In this document: positions 44,823 to 53,810 of the stretch, in pieces
Numbering within the stretch: position 1 is the stretch's first letter
How the letters are laid out: every line of letters starts with the position of its first letter
From: an uncultured Candidatus Nitrosopumilus sp.
GTDB lineage: Archaea; Thermoproteota; Nitrososphaeria; Nitrososphaerales; Nitrosopumilaceae
Length of the DNA stretch: 64,000 nucleotides
Direction of reading: 5' to 3'
Assembly: GCA_905612485.1 (NCBI GenBank)
Contig: CAJQSE010000005.1
Coordinates: 1-64,000, forward strand
The notes under the pieces: model-generated
The model's input: only the letters and a program-made list of their open reading frames with translations
Told to the model about the DNA's origin: nothing
The model's database searches: none
Position numbers and translations under genes: made by a program

Positions 44823-45371
44823 CTAATTTTGAACCCAATCTTGATTCTCTAAATATTCAATTTCTTTAATCATTTCTTCCATTTTTTTTGAAACTGTCAT
44901 AACTGATTTGAATTGTTCATACATTTCAAATTCTTCTTCTTTTGAAATAATTTCAGCCTCTGCTTTATCAAAGAAAGTTTCTTCTTTTTTCATGTGATCC
45001 ATCAGATAAATTGAATATGTTTTCAAAAATCTTGCAACAGGTTCTCGTGAATCCTCACCATTTTTCCATCTTTTTACATGTTTTTTGATCTGTATTGCAA
45101 TTCTCCTTGAAAATTCATGTTCAATTAGTAATGCATGTATTTCTTGCTTCAAATGATCGTAACTTGCAACACATGGAAAATAGGAGTCTTCTTCTCGTGA
45201 ATAATGAATTGAATCAAAAAATTCCTCAATAATTATTGTAATTTTTTCTAAATCAGAAATTGGAATATTTTTGCCTGCATAAAGATCTGTATAACATTTT
45301 ACGATAACCTTATCTAAACGTCTAATTTGTTTATGATCTTCGCGTAATGAATTAGTTGCACTCAATAACAA
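44823..45371 (-). CDS. Hemerythrin/HHE cation-binding-domain protein
   Basis: A four-helix protein of 182 residues. Metal-binding histidine and glutamate residues in the expected positions are EDHKQI (near residue 13), SIHYSREEDSYFP, IEHEFSRR and YLMDHMKKEETFF. HHE-domain proteins bind a di-iron centre and sense or carry oxygen or nitric oxide. The role here is unknown. It is followed by cysC with a 37-base gap. Confidence 0.88.
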   Translation of the reverse strand: MLLSATNSLREDHKQIRRLDKVIVKCYTDLYAGKNIPISDLEKITIIIEEFFDSIHYSREEDSYFPCVASYDHLKQEIHALLIEHEFSRRIAIQIKKHVKRWKNGEDSREPVARFLKTYSIYLMDHMKKEETFFDKAEAEIISKEEEFEMYEQFKSVMTVSKKMEEMIKEIEYLENQDWVQN

Positions 45372-45391
45372 AAATTATTGTTACTATAGAT

Positions 45392-45655
45392 TTAATGTTT
45401 TTCTAAAAATTGATTAATTTTTTCAAGATATTTATTATTATACTCATTAAACATCTCAATTTTGCTCTGATTCAAAGCCATTGCACCAGGTCTCGTGTTG
45501 ACATGTTTTTCACAAATTTTTTGTTGTTTTAAAATATTATCTAAGTTTTCTTGGGAAATTGATTCTAAGTTTTCAACTAAAATTGAAAGTTCTTTTTCAA
45601 AAATAGTTTTTATTTCAATAACAGATGGCTCTGAACCAATAATTTCTTGAGTCAT
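45392..45655 (-). CDS. Hypothetical protein, about 87 aa
   Basis: A helical protein of unknown function (MTQEIIGSEPSVIEIKTIF start at 45655; the frame is open to 45691). The charged and glutamate-rich stretches IFEKELSILVENLESIS suggest a helical bundle. The next gene downstream on the strand is the HHE protein (20 bases), so the two may function together. Confidence 0.6.
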   Translation of the reverse strand: MTQEIIGSEPSVIEIKTIFEKELSILVENLESISQENLDNILKQQKICEKHVNTRPGAMALNQSKIEMFNEYNNKYLEKINQFLEKH

Positions 45656-45754
45656 AATATTACCAAATACTTTTTTGTTTAATTCTAACAATATTTTAGC
45701 ACTAAATTAGTAATATAAATTCAATTTGGTTTATCTCATTATTGAAAATAAAAA

Positions 45755-45991
45755 TTAAGCTGATTCTCCTAGAAAATGTATAATATCATTAGTTACAACA
45801 ACTGTTCTATCTTTTGGAACATGGTATAATTTTTTTGAACCATTTAGTGATTGTACAATAAGTTTTGAAAATGGATCTTTAAGAGATTTGTAAAGAATTC
45901 CCTTATCACCAACTGATTGAGACCAATGAACTCCTTGAACAAAGGAAATGGTTTGAAATTTAATTACTTGATATGAATAGACCATTTTCAA
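45755..45991 (-). CDS. Hypothetical protein, 76-78 aa
   Basis: A small soluble protein; the better start is ATG 45985 (MVYSYQVIKF). It ends in TVVVTNDIIHFLGESA. It begins immediately after the stop of crcB (at 45992), so the two share a transcript. No family is recognised. Confidence 0.6.
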   Translation of the reverse strand: MKMVYSYQVIKFQTISFVQGVHWSQSVGDKGILYKSLKDPFSKLIVQSLNGSKKLYHVPKDRTVVVTNDIIHFLGESA

Positions 45992-46372
45992 TTAATTATT
46001 AATAATTGCACTCATTAAGGATTTACCTCCAATCAAAGCTACAATAGATAATCCTACATTTGCTAAAATATTTACGATTAATGACACATATTGATTATTT
46101 TCAAGTAAATTACTAGAATCAAGTGCAAATGCAGACATAGTAGTTAATGAACCACAAAAACCTACAGCAGCAAATAAAGAGTATTTTCCATCAAGATGCC
46201 ATTGTTGGGAAAGTACAACAAATATTCCAAGAATAAACGCTCCAATAACATTAACCACCAAAACGTTAACAGGTATTATATTGAAAAGTAATGGAGATTC
46301 AGTAATCTTGTATCTCAAATAAGCTCCAAGTACAGAACCTACACCAAGAAAAATAAATTCTAGTCCTTTCAT
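45992..46372 (-). CDS. crcB: Fluoride channel CrcB/Fluc
   Basis: A 126-residue membrane protein that exports fluoride. Four hydrophobic helices are visible, with the family signature NVIGAFILG, the GFCGSLTTMSAF motif and a conserved GSVLGAYLRY near the start. A single crcB gene suggests a homodimer. It is followed immediately by the 78-residue hypothetical gene. No fluoride riboswitch sequence was recognised upstream. Confidence 0.93.
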   Translation of the reverse strand: MKGLEFIFLGVGSVLGAYLRYKITESPLLFNIIPVNVLVVNVIGAFILGIFVVLSQQWHLDGKYSLFAAVGFCGSLTTMSAFALDSSNLLENNQYVSLIVNILANVGLSIVALIGGKSLMSAIINN

Positions 46373-46461
46373 TTACTATCAAATTATCATTAGAGGTTAT
46401 TAGTGATATTATAAAAAACTGATGTCCACAGTTTTTATATCTTAACTTAACTTTCAAATTT

Positions 46462-46656
46462 ATGACAATTAAACTACGATGTAATGATTATGGTTATGAC
46501 TGTGATTTAGTTTTAGATGAAGAATTAACTGTAGGTTTAATTAAAAAATTAAGAGATCATTTTGAAGAAGAACATGGACTTGACTATACAATGGGAGCAG
46601 TTACACAAATGATTACTAATCGTGGACATTCTTTAGAATCAATCAAAAAAGAATAA
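46462..46656 (+). CDS. DUF1059-family small protein
   Basis: A 64-residue protein: KLRCNDYGYDCDLVLDEEL with the two cysteines and the LRDHFEEEHGLDYT helix that are typical of DUF1059. The function is unknown. A TATA-like element (TTTATATCTT) lies about 28 bases upstream, near 46434. Confidence 0.8.
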   Translation: MTIKLRCNDYGYDCDLVLDEELTVGLIKKLRDHFEEEHGLDYTMGAVTQMITNRGHSLESIKKE

Positions 46657-46673
46657 ATTTTTAATTAAAAATT

Positions 46674-46763
46674 CTATGTAAAATTAACTAGTACAATAAT
46701 TGCAGTGCATATACCCATTAAAGCAAACATGTATTTTCTATACTTTGGATCACTTGTTCTCAT
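46674..46763 (-). CDS. Very small membrane peptide, 29 aa
   Basis: ATG 46763 opens a 29-codon frame with a polar N terminus (MRTSDPKYRKY) and one membrane helix (MFALMGICTAIIVLVNF). It lies 44 bases downstream of the zinc-ribbon membrane protein gene of the urea transport operon. The coding call rests on the ATG, the hydrophobic pattern and the position only. Confidence 0.45.
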   Translation of the reverse strand: MRTSDPKYRKYMFALMGICTAIIVLVNFT

Positions 46764-46807
46764 AGTATTATTTTAAAAGTAATAGGATTTAAAAATTAAT
46801 GCTATTT

Positions 46808-47326
46808 TTAAGAATTTGATAGTTTACCTAATACAATATTTCTAACTTTAACCATCTTTCTTGCCAGCATAAATCCACCACCAGTCATAGAACTTCCAAC
46901 AATAATGTGTAATATGTTAGCCTCTTGTGTTGGTGCAACAAGTACAACATATGCAAGTCCAATAATCATTAACAATACACCAAAACCTGCAAAAATAGCC
47001 ATCATTATTGGAACTCTAGATGGTACTGGAGGCAAATAAGGTTCTTCTGCATATTTATCAGTAGTTGCTTGAATATCTACAAGATCTTTACAAACATTAC
47101 AACAACGATGACGTTTTTTATTTTGCCATGTAGTAGTTAAGAAAAAGAAATCCTGATGACATGAATCACATGATCTCTTAGGTAGAGTAATTCTACCATG
47201 ATCATCAAAGTCCTGACCAATTTCTTTCATACATTCTTTACAAAAATATCCAGGAACTCGCCATTGCTTTTGAAAATTGTACTTCTTAAAGCCCAGTGCT
47301 ACATTGCACCCAGTACAAGAGGTCAT
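46808..47326 (-). CDS. Zinc-ribbon two-helix membrane protein linked to the urea transporter
   Basis: A 172-residue protein. The N-terminal part has four CxxC-type pairs (CTGC, CKEC, CDSC, CCNVC), enough for two zinc sites. Two membrane helices follow (IMMAIFAGFGVLLMIIGLAYVVLV and ILHIIVGSSMTGGGFMLA). Its start overlaps the stop of the transporter gene by one base (TAATG), indicating coupled translation. It could sense or stabilise the transporter; the function is not known. Confidence 0.75.
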   Translation of the reverse strand: MTSCTGCNVALGFKKYNFQKQWRVPGYFCKECMKEIGQDFDDHGRITLPKRSCDSCHQDFFFLTTTWQNKKRHRCCNVCKDLVDIQATTDKYAEEPYLPPVPSRVPIMMAIFAGFGVLLMIIGLAYVVLVAPTQEANILHIIVGSSMTGGGFMLARKMVKVRNIVLGKLSNS

Positions 47327-49326
47327 TATGCTCCTTGTGTTTTCTTTCCACTAAAGACTTTTGCGATTCCTTCTCTTGCTTCAATTAATGGCAAGAATAT
47401 GATAATTGCTGATGCAATTGATACCCATATGACTGATATTGCTACCCAGACAGTGTAGGAACCAAGTTCAAATATATATCCTGATGCAATTAATGGCATT
47501 GGCCATACAATGATTAGTATCAAAGCCATAATACCTCCACCTCTAACACTGAACTTGAAGGCTTTCTTCAATGTCTCTTCATCTTCTTCCTGTTGTGTTG
47601 CAGTGATTTCGACAAGAGTAATCTTGGTTTTAAGTTCATTCCAATCAAATGTCTTTCCTGCTGCAAGACTTCCAACTATTGCAATTATACCACCGGAAAT
47701 AATTGCTGTAATATTTGCAAATAGCATAGCGTAATTGTTACCAAGACTAGCTAAGTCAATAACACCACCTGATTCGACAAAACCACCTGCACCAGATGCG
47801 ACTATTACCCATACAGTTGTGGAACATAACAATCCAATAACCGCTCCACCTGTCGCGGCAACTTTGTTGGTTTTGGACCATAATATCGTAAGTGCGATTG
47901 GAACTACTGCTGAACCAATCAAGATACCCATTGCTAGGTAGACGAATCCAAGACTTAGACCCATTCCAAGTAGTACTACAGCTAGACCACCCATACCAAT
48001 CCCAAACGCAACAATTGTCGCCCTGGATACTTTAACGAGTTGCTTACCTGTAGCATTCGGATTTCTGTACGTCCTATACAGATCATAAGTTACAATTGAG
48101 GATACTGCGATTAATTCTGCAGATCCTGCAGAAGTTACTGCCATGAATAACATTGTTAATACCAAAATTGCTCCAACTTCACCCATTAGTGCAGTTGCTG
48201 CTGCTGGAACTACTAAGCCCATTTGAGCTTGTTGCATTGTAATATCTACATCGAGCGCAACCGCCGTCAGCCCCATCGTAGTTGCAAGTGTAAATGGAAT
48301 TGCAAACCAACAAAGTCCACCAAGTAAGAAACCTTTTACAGTTGATGATGGTTTGGCAGCAATTGCTCGTTGCCAATATGCTTGATCCACAAAGACAGTT
48401 CCAAAGTTACCAACTATGTTAATAATACCAAACATCAAACCACCGGCTGATGCCATAGTCAAGAATGCTCCTCCAGCATTACCTTCAATCGGTCTTATTT
48501 CGGCTGCTTGTACTAATTTATCATACATTCCTTCAATACCACCAGTAATGTCAGTATTGATGTAGACTGCTGAAACAAATGTCAATATTGTAACGAATAT
48601 GATAATAGTGTGCATGTAATCTGCAACGAAAGTTGCTTTTAATCCTCCAACTAAAGTGTAAATCATAACACCGACTGGAATTAAGAATGCGGCTAGTGAA
48701 ATATCCATTCCAGTTAAACCATTGACAACTGCTGATCCACCAAGTAGGAGCATTGCAGTTACAATCATGTTAGTCATTAATGCAAATACCAAGAATACCT
48801 TGTGAGAACCGTTACCATATCTTGCACGAATAATTTCTAAGAAAGTGTGTGCGTTTGGTGCTTTTCGTTTTAATTCAATAGCTAAAATTCCGAATAATAG
48901 AACCTGAATTGATGCGCCTGCTGCGTACCAAAATGGACCACTGATACCATATTGATATGCTACAGTGGATGATTGCAGTAATGTTGCCGCCCATGTCCAT
49001 GCTGAAACAATTGCTGCTGCAGTAAGACCAGTTTTGATAGTTCTTCCTGCTGTGTTAAACATTTCAGAGGTTTGACTAACACCTAGATATTTTTCTTCAA
49101 TTTTTACTTCAATTGTAATAATTACAGCAAATACCATTCCTAGACCAACAACAATAGCCCAACCAATCCATTCTGGCAAGGCCTCTCCAATGGCAAAACC
49201 TTCAGATATTGCACCTGCTGCATAAACAGATTGAGGAATACCAGAAACAGTAATGATCGCAAGTATAGCTAAAAGTGAAAACCCGTAAATAGATCTCGAT
49301 TGCAACACTAAAAAAACTAATGCCAA
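47326..49326 (-). CDS. Sodium:solute symporter, DUR3-like urea transporter
   Basis: A 666-residue integral membrane protein of the SSS family with about fourteen or fifteen helices. It has the typical core RTIKTGLTAAAIVSAWTWAATLLQSS and GGLKATFVADYMHTIIIFV, similar to DUR3 urea transporters. The end of ureC lies just upstream on the same strand (about 170 bases) and the urease genes are all nearby, so urea is the most likely substrate. The zinc-ribbon membrane protein follows immediately. The base composition is slightly more GC-rich than that of the neighbours. Confidence 0.88.
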   Translation of the reverse strand: MALVFLVLQSRSIYGFSLLAILAIITVSGIPQSVYAAGAISEGFAIGEALPEWIGWAIVVGLGMVFAVIITIEVKIEEKYLGVSQTSEMFNTAGRTIKTGLTAAAIVSAWTWAATLLQSSTVAYQYGISGPFWYAAGASIQVLLFGILAIELKRKAPNAHTFLEIIRARYGNGSHKVFLVFALMTNMIVTAMLLLGGSAVVNGLTGMDISLAAFLIPVGVMIYTLVGGLKATFVADYMHTIIIFVTILTFVSAVYINTDITGGIEGMYDKLVQAAEIRPIEGNAGGAFLTMASAGGLMFGIINIVGNFGTVFVDQAYWQRAIAAKPSSTVKGFLLGGLCWFAIPFTLATTMGLTAVALDVDITMQQAQMGLVVPAAATALMGEVGAILVLTMLFMAVTSAGSAELIAVSSIVTYDLYRTYRNPNATGKQLVKVSRATIVAFGIGMGGLAVVLLGMGLSLGFVYLAMGILIGSAVVPIALTILWSKTNKVAATGGAVIGLLCSTTVWVIVASGAGGFVESGGVIDLASLGNNYAMLFANITAIISGGIIAIVGSLAAGKTFDWNELKTKITLVEITATQQEEDEETLKKAFKFSVRGGGIMALILIIVWPMPLIASGYIFELGSYTVWVAISVIWVSIASAIIIFLPLIEAREGIAKVFSGKKTQGA

Positions 49327-49454
49327 TATCTATTTAAGGATTTTAAGGTCATTAACTGTTAAATACATCAAATTTCAGGCTCAGATAAAAATACAGAATA
49401 GTCAACATAAAATTATTTTGGAGTAATCAAACATGTATTTTTGGTCATATTTTT

Positions 49455-49515
49455 GAAATAAATGATAAAATATTTTTAAAATAAATGATAAAATATTTTT
49501 AAAATAAATGATATA
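49455..49515. repeat. 23-bp tandem repeat derived from the 3' end of ureC
   Basis: Two complete 23-base units (49455-49477 and 49478-49500, differing at one base) run into a third partial unit in the last codons of ureC. The unit is AAAATAAATGATAAAATATTTTT. On the minus strand each copy repeats the sequence that encodes the final residues of UreC and its stop. This looks like slippage or local duplication after the ureC end. Confidence 0.8.
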
Positions 49516-51211
49516 GTCGTCCTAAAGATAATTTTGTTGCAGGATCAGTTGTAGTAATTTTTCCATCAACTTTTACTTCATATGTTTCTGGATTTACATC
49601 AATGTCAGGTGTTGCATCATTATACAACATATCTTTTTTCCCAATAGAGCGACAATTTTTTACAGCAACTAATTTTTTACCACAATTAATTTTTTCCTGC
49701 ATGCCATTATCTAATGCTAATTGAGATGTAAAAATTATAGATGTAGATTGTACTGCTTTACCAAGTGATCCAAACATAGGTCGATACAATACAGGTTCTG
49801 TTGTTGGGATGGATGCATTTGGATCACCCATTAAAGAATAAGCAATGAACCCACCTTTGATAATCATTTTAGGTTTTACACCAAAAAATTGTGGAGACCA
49901 AATTACAATATCAGCTAATCTTCCAGGCTGCAAGCTTCCAACATGATCAGAAATTCCATGTGCAATAGCAGGATTAATAGTAATTTTTGCAAGATATCTT
50001 TTTACTCTAAAATTATCATTTTGAGAATTATCTTCAGATAAACTTCCAGTCATTTTTTTCATCTTATCTGCAGTTTGCCAATTTCTTGTAGTAACTTCTC
50101 CAACTCTTCCCATTGCTTGACTATCTGAAGACATCATACTAAGAACTCCAATGTCATGCAAAACATCTTCTGCAGCAATTGTTTCTCCTCTTATTCGAGA
50201 TTCAGCAAATGAAATATCTTCAGGTACTGATGAATTAAGATGATGACAAACCATCATCATGTCAAGATGTTCTGCTAAAGTGTTTACAGTAAATGGACGT
50301 GTTGGATTTGTTGAAGATGGAAGAACATTAGATAAACTTGCAACTTTTAAAATATCAGGAGCATGTCCACCACCTGCACCTTCAGTATGATAAGTATGAA
50401 TTGTTCTACCTGCAATTGCTGCAATTGTATCATCTACAAATCCACATTCATTTAGAGTATCAGTGTGAATAGCAACTTGAGTATCAGTTTTGTCAGCTAC
50501 ATTCAATGCAGAATTAATTGTTGCAGGAGTTGTTCCCCAATCTTCATGTAATTTTAATCCACAAGCTCCAGCTTCAATTTGTTCAAATAATGCAGGTTCA
50601 AGAGAATCATTTCCCTTTGCAAGAAAACCAAAATTCATTGGAAAATTATCTACAGATTCAATCATTCTATGAATATTCCATTTTCCAGGTGTGCATGTTG
50701 TAGCATTAGTCCCATCAGCAGGACCAGTTCCACCACCAATCATAGTTGTAGTTCCATTACAAATTGCATGTGTTGCTTGTTGTGGAGAAATAAAATGAAT
50801 ATGAGAATCAATTGTACCAGGAGTACAAATCGTATTTTCTCCAGCAATGATTTCAGTGTTAGATGAAATTATCATATCTACATCATCTGCAATATTTGGA
50901 TTTCCAGCATTTCCTACACCTACAATTCTTCCGTCTTTTACACCAATGTCAGCTTTGATAATTCCTAAAACAGGATCTAAAATTATTGCATTTGTGATAA
51001 CGAGATCAAGTGAATCAGCTCTAGATACTCCACTAGCTTGTCCCATTCCATCTCGAATACTTTTTCCACCTCCAAAAACAGATTCATCACCATGTTTGAT
51101 CAAATCTTTTTCAATTTCAATAATTAAATCAGTATCAGCAAGACGAACCCTATCACCTGTTGTAGGACCAAACAAATCAACATAATTTTTTCTAGAAATA
51201 TTTAGAGTCAT
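49499..51211 (-). CDS. ureC: Urease alpha subunit UreC
   Basis: The catalytic subunit of urease, 570 residues. Nickel ligands are HIH in [11 protein letters not shown] and the histidines in AIHTDTLNE and [15 protein letters not shown]. The carbamylated lysine is in GLKLHEDWG. The flap cysteine is in MMVCHHLN, and [15 protein letters not shown] completes the site. The gene overlaps the ureB stop by four bases (ATGA). The C terminus (LYHLF) is complete. Confidence 0.97.
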   Translation of the reverse strand: MTLNISRKNYVDLFGPTTGDRVRLADTDLIIEIEKDLIKHGDESVFGGGKSIRDGMGQASGVSRADSLDLVITNAIILDPVLGIIKADIGVKDGRIVGVGNAGNPNIADDVDMIISSNTEIIAGENTICTPGTIDSHIHFISPQQATHAICNGTTTMIGGGTGPADGTNATTCTPGKWNIHRMIESVDNFPMNFGFLAKGNDSLEPALFEQIEAGACGLKLHEDWGTTPATINSALNVADKTDTQVAIHTDTLNECGFVDDTIAAIAGRTIHTYHTEGAGGGHAPDILKVASLSNVLPSSTNPTRPFTVNTLAEHLDMMMVCHHLNSSVPEDISFAESRIRGETIAAEDVLHDIGVLSMMSSDSQAMGRVGEVTTRNWQTADKMKKMTGSLSEDNSQNDNFRVKRYLAKITINPAIAHGISDHVGSLQPGRLADIVIWSPQFFGVKPKMIIKGGFIAYSLMGDPNASIPTTEPVLYRPMFGSLGKAVQSTSIIFTSQLALDNGMQEKINCGKKLVAVKNCRSIGKKDMLYNDATPDIDVNPETYEVKVDGKITTTDPATKLSLGRLYHLF

Positions 51212-51576
51212 AATTCCATACCTCGAAATCCTTGTTCTTTTGCTTTAGAAAATGCTTCATCTTGTTTTTCAGATAATGAACCATTTACTAATCCACTAAA
51301 TCCATAAACAATTCTTTTTCCAGAAAATTCTGTTAACTCTACTTTTTTATTATCTCCTGGTTCAAATCTTATAGAAGTTCCAGCAGCAATGTTAAGATGA
51401 AATCCATAAGATTTTCTTCTTGAAAATTCTAACGCCTTGTTCACTTCAAAAAAATGTGCATGAGATCCAACTTGAATTGGTCTATCACCAGTATTTGTAA
51501 CATCCAAAGTTATTGTAATTTTTTCAGCATTTGCAATTATTGGTTCTTCAGATAGAAAATATTCTCCAGGAATCAT
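51208..51576 (-). CDS. ureB: Urease beta subunit UreB
   Basis: Structural subunit of urease. The classical start is [13 protein letters not shown] (ATG 51576). A GTG four codons upstream (51588) is in frame, but the family usually begins at [23 protein letters not shown] is the signature, followed by [12 protein letters not shown]. The gene lies one base after the ureA stop and overlaps ureC by four bases. Confidence 0.95.
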   Translation of the reverse strand: MIPGEYFLSEEPIIANAEKITITLDVTNTGDRPIQVGSHAHFFEVNKALEFSRRKSYGFHLNIAAGTSIRFEPGDNKKVELTEFSGKRIVYGFSGLVNGSLSEKQDEAFSKAKEQGFRGMEL

Positions 51577-51577
51577 T

Positions 51578-51883
51578 TTAGTTTTCACCTATAGGATCAT
51601 GAACAGTAACTAATTTTGTACCATCATCAAAAGTAGCTTCAACTTGTATTGAATGAATTAATTCTGGAACTCCTGGCAATACTTGATCTCTTTTTAAAAC
51701 TTGTTTTCCAGAACTCATTAATTCTGGAACAGATCTTCCATCTCTTGCACCTTCCAATATATGATCAGAAAGAATAGCTACAGATTCTGGATGATTTAAT
51801 TTTAATCCCCTCCCTTGTCTTTTACGTGCTAATTCTGCTGCAACAAAAATATTTAATTTCTCTAATTCTCTAGGTGTAAGCAT
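51578..51883 (-). CDS. ureA: Urease gamma subunit UreA
   Basis: The smallest urease subunit, about 101 residues: [33 protein letters not shown], then [30 protein letters not shown]. The ATG at 51883 follows a TTG (51886) that is less likely. ureA is first in the ureABC operon, which is divergent from ureEFGD. The subunits are separate, as in most bacteria and thaumarchaea. Confidence 0.96.
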   Translation of the reverse strand: MLTPRELEKLNIFVAAELARKRQGRGLKLNHPESVAILSDHILEGARDGRSVPELMSSGKQVLKRDQVLPGVPELIHSIQVEATFDDGTKLVTVHDPIGEN

Positions 51884-51886
51884 CAA

Positions 51887-51968
51887 TAATTATCATATTC
51901 AATTACCGTATATAATAATTCAAAAAGTAATTACAAAACTATAACTTTATCAAAATAAGAAAATAATC
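51887..51968. promoter_or_regulatory. Bidirectional promoter region of the urease operons
   Basis: The 82-82-base gap between ureA (minus) and ureE (plus) holds TATA-like boxes for both. For ureA TTATATA is at about 51909-51915, 26-32 bases before ATG 51883, giving an almost leaderless transcript. For ureE ATAACTTTAT lies at about 51941-51950, about 20-30 bases before ATG 51969. No palindrome was seen. Binding by a nitrogen regulator is not evident from sequence. Confidence 0.45.
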
Positions 51969-52442
51969 ATGATAATCATCAATTCAATTTTAGGGAATAT
52001 CTTCAAAGGAGAAAATTTAGAGAAAGAAAAGTTTGAGGAAATAAAAATTTCCCGAATTGATTTAGAAAAAAGAATTCTGAGGAAAAAAACAAATTTAGGC
52101 ACAGATATTGGAATTAATTTAGATTCAAGCATTAAGCTTCAACATGGAGATGTTATTGGTAATAATGAAATAAAAATTATTGTTAAACAAATTCCTGAAA
52201 AAGTAATTTTAGTAAAATTAAAAGAAAATAATCAAAATATAGCCATAATTTTAGGTCATATTATCGGAAATAGGCACAGACCAATTTCAATTGAAGATAA
52301 AATGATATTATTTCCAATCCAAGAAGATTCAGAATTAGAAATATTTCAAAGACTATTCAAAGATATAATTGATCATGTTGAATTAAAAATAGAAGAAAAA
52401 ATATTTTTGCCACATACTAGTGCTGATGTACATGAACACTGA
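51969..52442 (+). CDS. ureE: Urease accessory protein UreE
   Basis: A nickel metallochaperone of 157 residues, feeding urease. The N-terminal half is a peptide-binding domain. The second domain has IGNRHRPISIEDKMILFP, which matches the UreE GNRH motif. The short C terminus has three histidines (HTSADVHEH) instead of a long His-rich tail. It overlaps ureF by 11-23 bases. Confidence 0.92.
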   Translation: MIIINSILGNIFKGENLEKEKFEEIKISRIDLEKRILRKKTNLGTDIGINLDSSIKLQHGDVIGNNEIKIIVKQIPEKVILVKLKENNQNIAIILGHIIGNRHRPISIEDKMILFPIQEDSELEIFQRLFKDIIDHVELKIEEKIFLPHTSADVHEH

Positions 52443-53133
52443 TGAAATTCATGAAGAGCTTGCAATTATGCAGCTTTCTGATTCATTTTTTCCCACCGGA
52501 CTTTATGCAACATCAAATGGATTAGAATTTCTTTTTTCTAAAAATGAAATCAAAGGAGTAGAAGATATTAAAAATATGATTAAAGTAAATATTGAACAAC
52601 AAATAGGACCTTCAGATTGTGTTGCACTTGAAAATTCACTTGAAAATGCTGAAAAGAAAAATTTTGAGGAAATAATACAAGCAGATGAAATGGCATTTAT
52701 TATGAAACCAATAAAAGAAATAAGAAAGGCATCAGTCAATTCAGGAATTCAATTAATCAAATGTGTTTCAGAATTTGTAAAAGATGATAATATTTTTAAT
52801 AAATATCAAAAAGCAATTAAAGAAAAAAAAGTACATGGGGTATTTCCAGTAGCATTTGGAATATGTTGTAGTGCATTAAAAATAAAAAAAGAAAAAAGTC
52901 TTACAATGCTACTATATGGTTTTACAGTTAGTGTTGTAGGAGCAGCTTTAAGATTAGGATTAATTCAACATTTAGAAGGACAAAAAATAATTCATGAAAT
53001 TAAACCAATAATTGTTAAAACTCTAAAAGAAAATTCTAATAAATCACTTTTTGATATGTGGCAATTTGCACCACAATTTGATATAATTCAAATGTCGCAT
53101 GAAAAAATGGATTCTAAAATGTTTATTACGTAA
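52432..53133 (+). CDS. ureF: Urease accessory protein UreF
   Basis: A GTPase-regulator-like helical protein of the urease activation complex, about 233 residues. The N-terminal signature LQLSDSFFPTGLYATSNGLE is typical, as is the GVFPVAFGICCS segment. ATG 52432 is preferred; ATG 52426 or GTG 52420 are also in frame. It overlaps the ureE end and precedes ureG by 17 bases. Confidence 0.92.
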   Translation: MNTDEIHEELAIMQLSDSFFPTGLYATSNGLEFLFSKNEIKGVEDIKNMIKVNIEQQIGPSDCVALENSLENAEKKNFEEIIQADEMAFIMKPIKEIRKASVNSGIQLIKCVSEFVKDDNIFNKYQKAIKEKKVHGVFPVAFGICCSALKIKKEKSLTMLLYGFTVSVVGAALRLGLIQHLEGQKIIHEIKPIIVKTLKENSNKSLFDMWQFAPQFDIIQMSHEKMDSKMFIT

Positions 53134-53150
53134 AAATTGATTTTTGCTTT

Positions 53151-53807
53151 ATGACTCACATACCAAGGATAGGCATTGGAGGACCTGTAGGTTCTGGAAA
53201 AAGTATGTTAATCGAATGTCTTGTACCTATACTAGCTGAAATTGGTTATAGTATTAGCATCATTTCAAATGATGTTATCTCAAAAGAAGATGCTGATCGA
53301 ATAAGGAAAAATTTAGCTACAGAAAGAGGATTGTTACCAGAAAATATGGTAATTGGACTTGCTACAGGAGGATGTCCACATACGGCAGTTAGAGAAGATC
53401 CTTCAATGAATTTAGCAATAATAGAAGAAATGGAAGATAATCATCCAGAATTAGATTTAATTATAATTGAAAGTGGTGGAGATAACATTACCACAACATT
53501 TAGTCCAATTCTTGCAGATTATTTTATTTACATAATTGATGTTGCTGGTGGAGATAAATATCCAAGAAAGGGAGGATTAGGAATTACAAATTGTGATCTT
53601 TTGTTAATAAATAAAATAGATCTTGCAGAATTAGTAGGTGCAAATTTAGAAATTATGAAAACAGATGCTGAAAGAATAAGAAAAGAAAAACCATTTGAAT
53701 TTATTAATTGTAAAACAGATCAAGGTATTAAAAAAATTGCAGAGCATATTATTCATGATTTGTTATTAGATTCTCAACCTAAATCAAATAATTTAAAAAA
53801 AGTGTAA
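53151..53807 (+). CDS. ureG: Urease accessory GTPase UreG
   Basis: A SIMIBI GTPase that drives nickel insertion. Its P-loop is GIGGPVGSGKSMLIE, the nickel-binding CPH motif is in GGCPHTAVRED, and the glutamate and lysine switch motif ESGGDN and LINKIDLA are intact. No His-rich N-terminal tail is present. It is followed by ureD after three bases. Length 218 aa is normal. Confidence 0.96.
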   Translation: MTHIPRIGIGGPVGSGKSMLIECLVPILAEIGYSISIISNDVISKEDADRIRKNLATERGLLPENMVIGLATGGCPHTAVREDPSMNLAIIEEMEDNHPELDLIIIESGGDNITTTFSPILADYFIYIIDVAGGDKYPRKGGLGITNCDLLLINKIDLAELVGANLEIMKTDAERIRKEKPFEFINCKTDQGIKKIAEHIIHDLLLDSQPKSNNLKKV

Positions 53808-53810
53808 GAT

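Noticed and set aside
47198..47941. Plus-strand open frames opposite the urea transporter and zinc-ribbon genes
   Set aside because: They are antisense frames opposite well-supported genes and have no family features of their own.
49455..49515. CRISPR-like array
   Set aside because: The units are contiguous without spacers and only 23 bases long, and they derive from the end of ureC.
50490..51185. Several plus-strand open frames opposite ureC
   Set aside because: Serine- and proline-rich translations of the antisense strand of a highly conserved gene.
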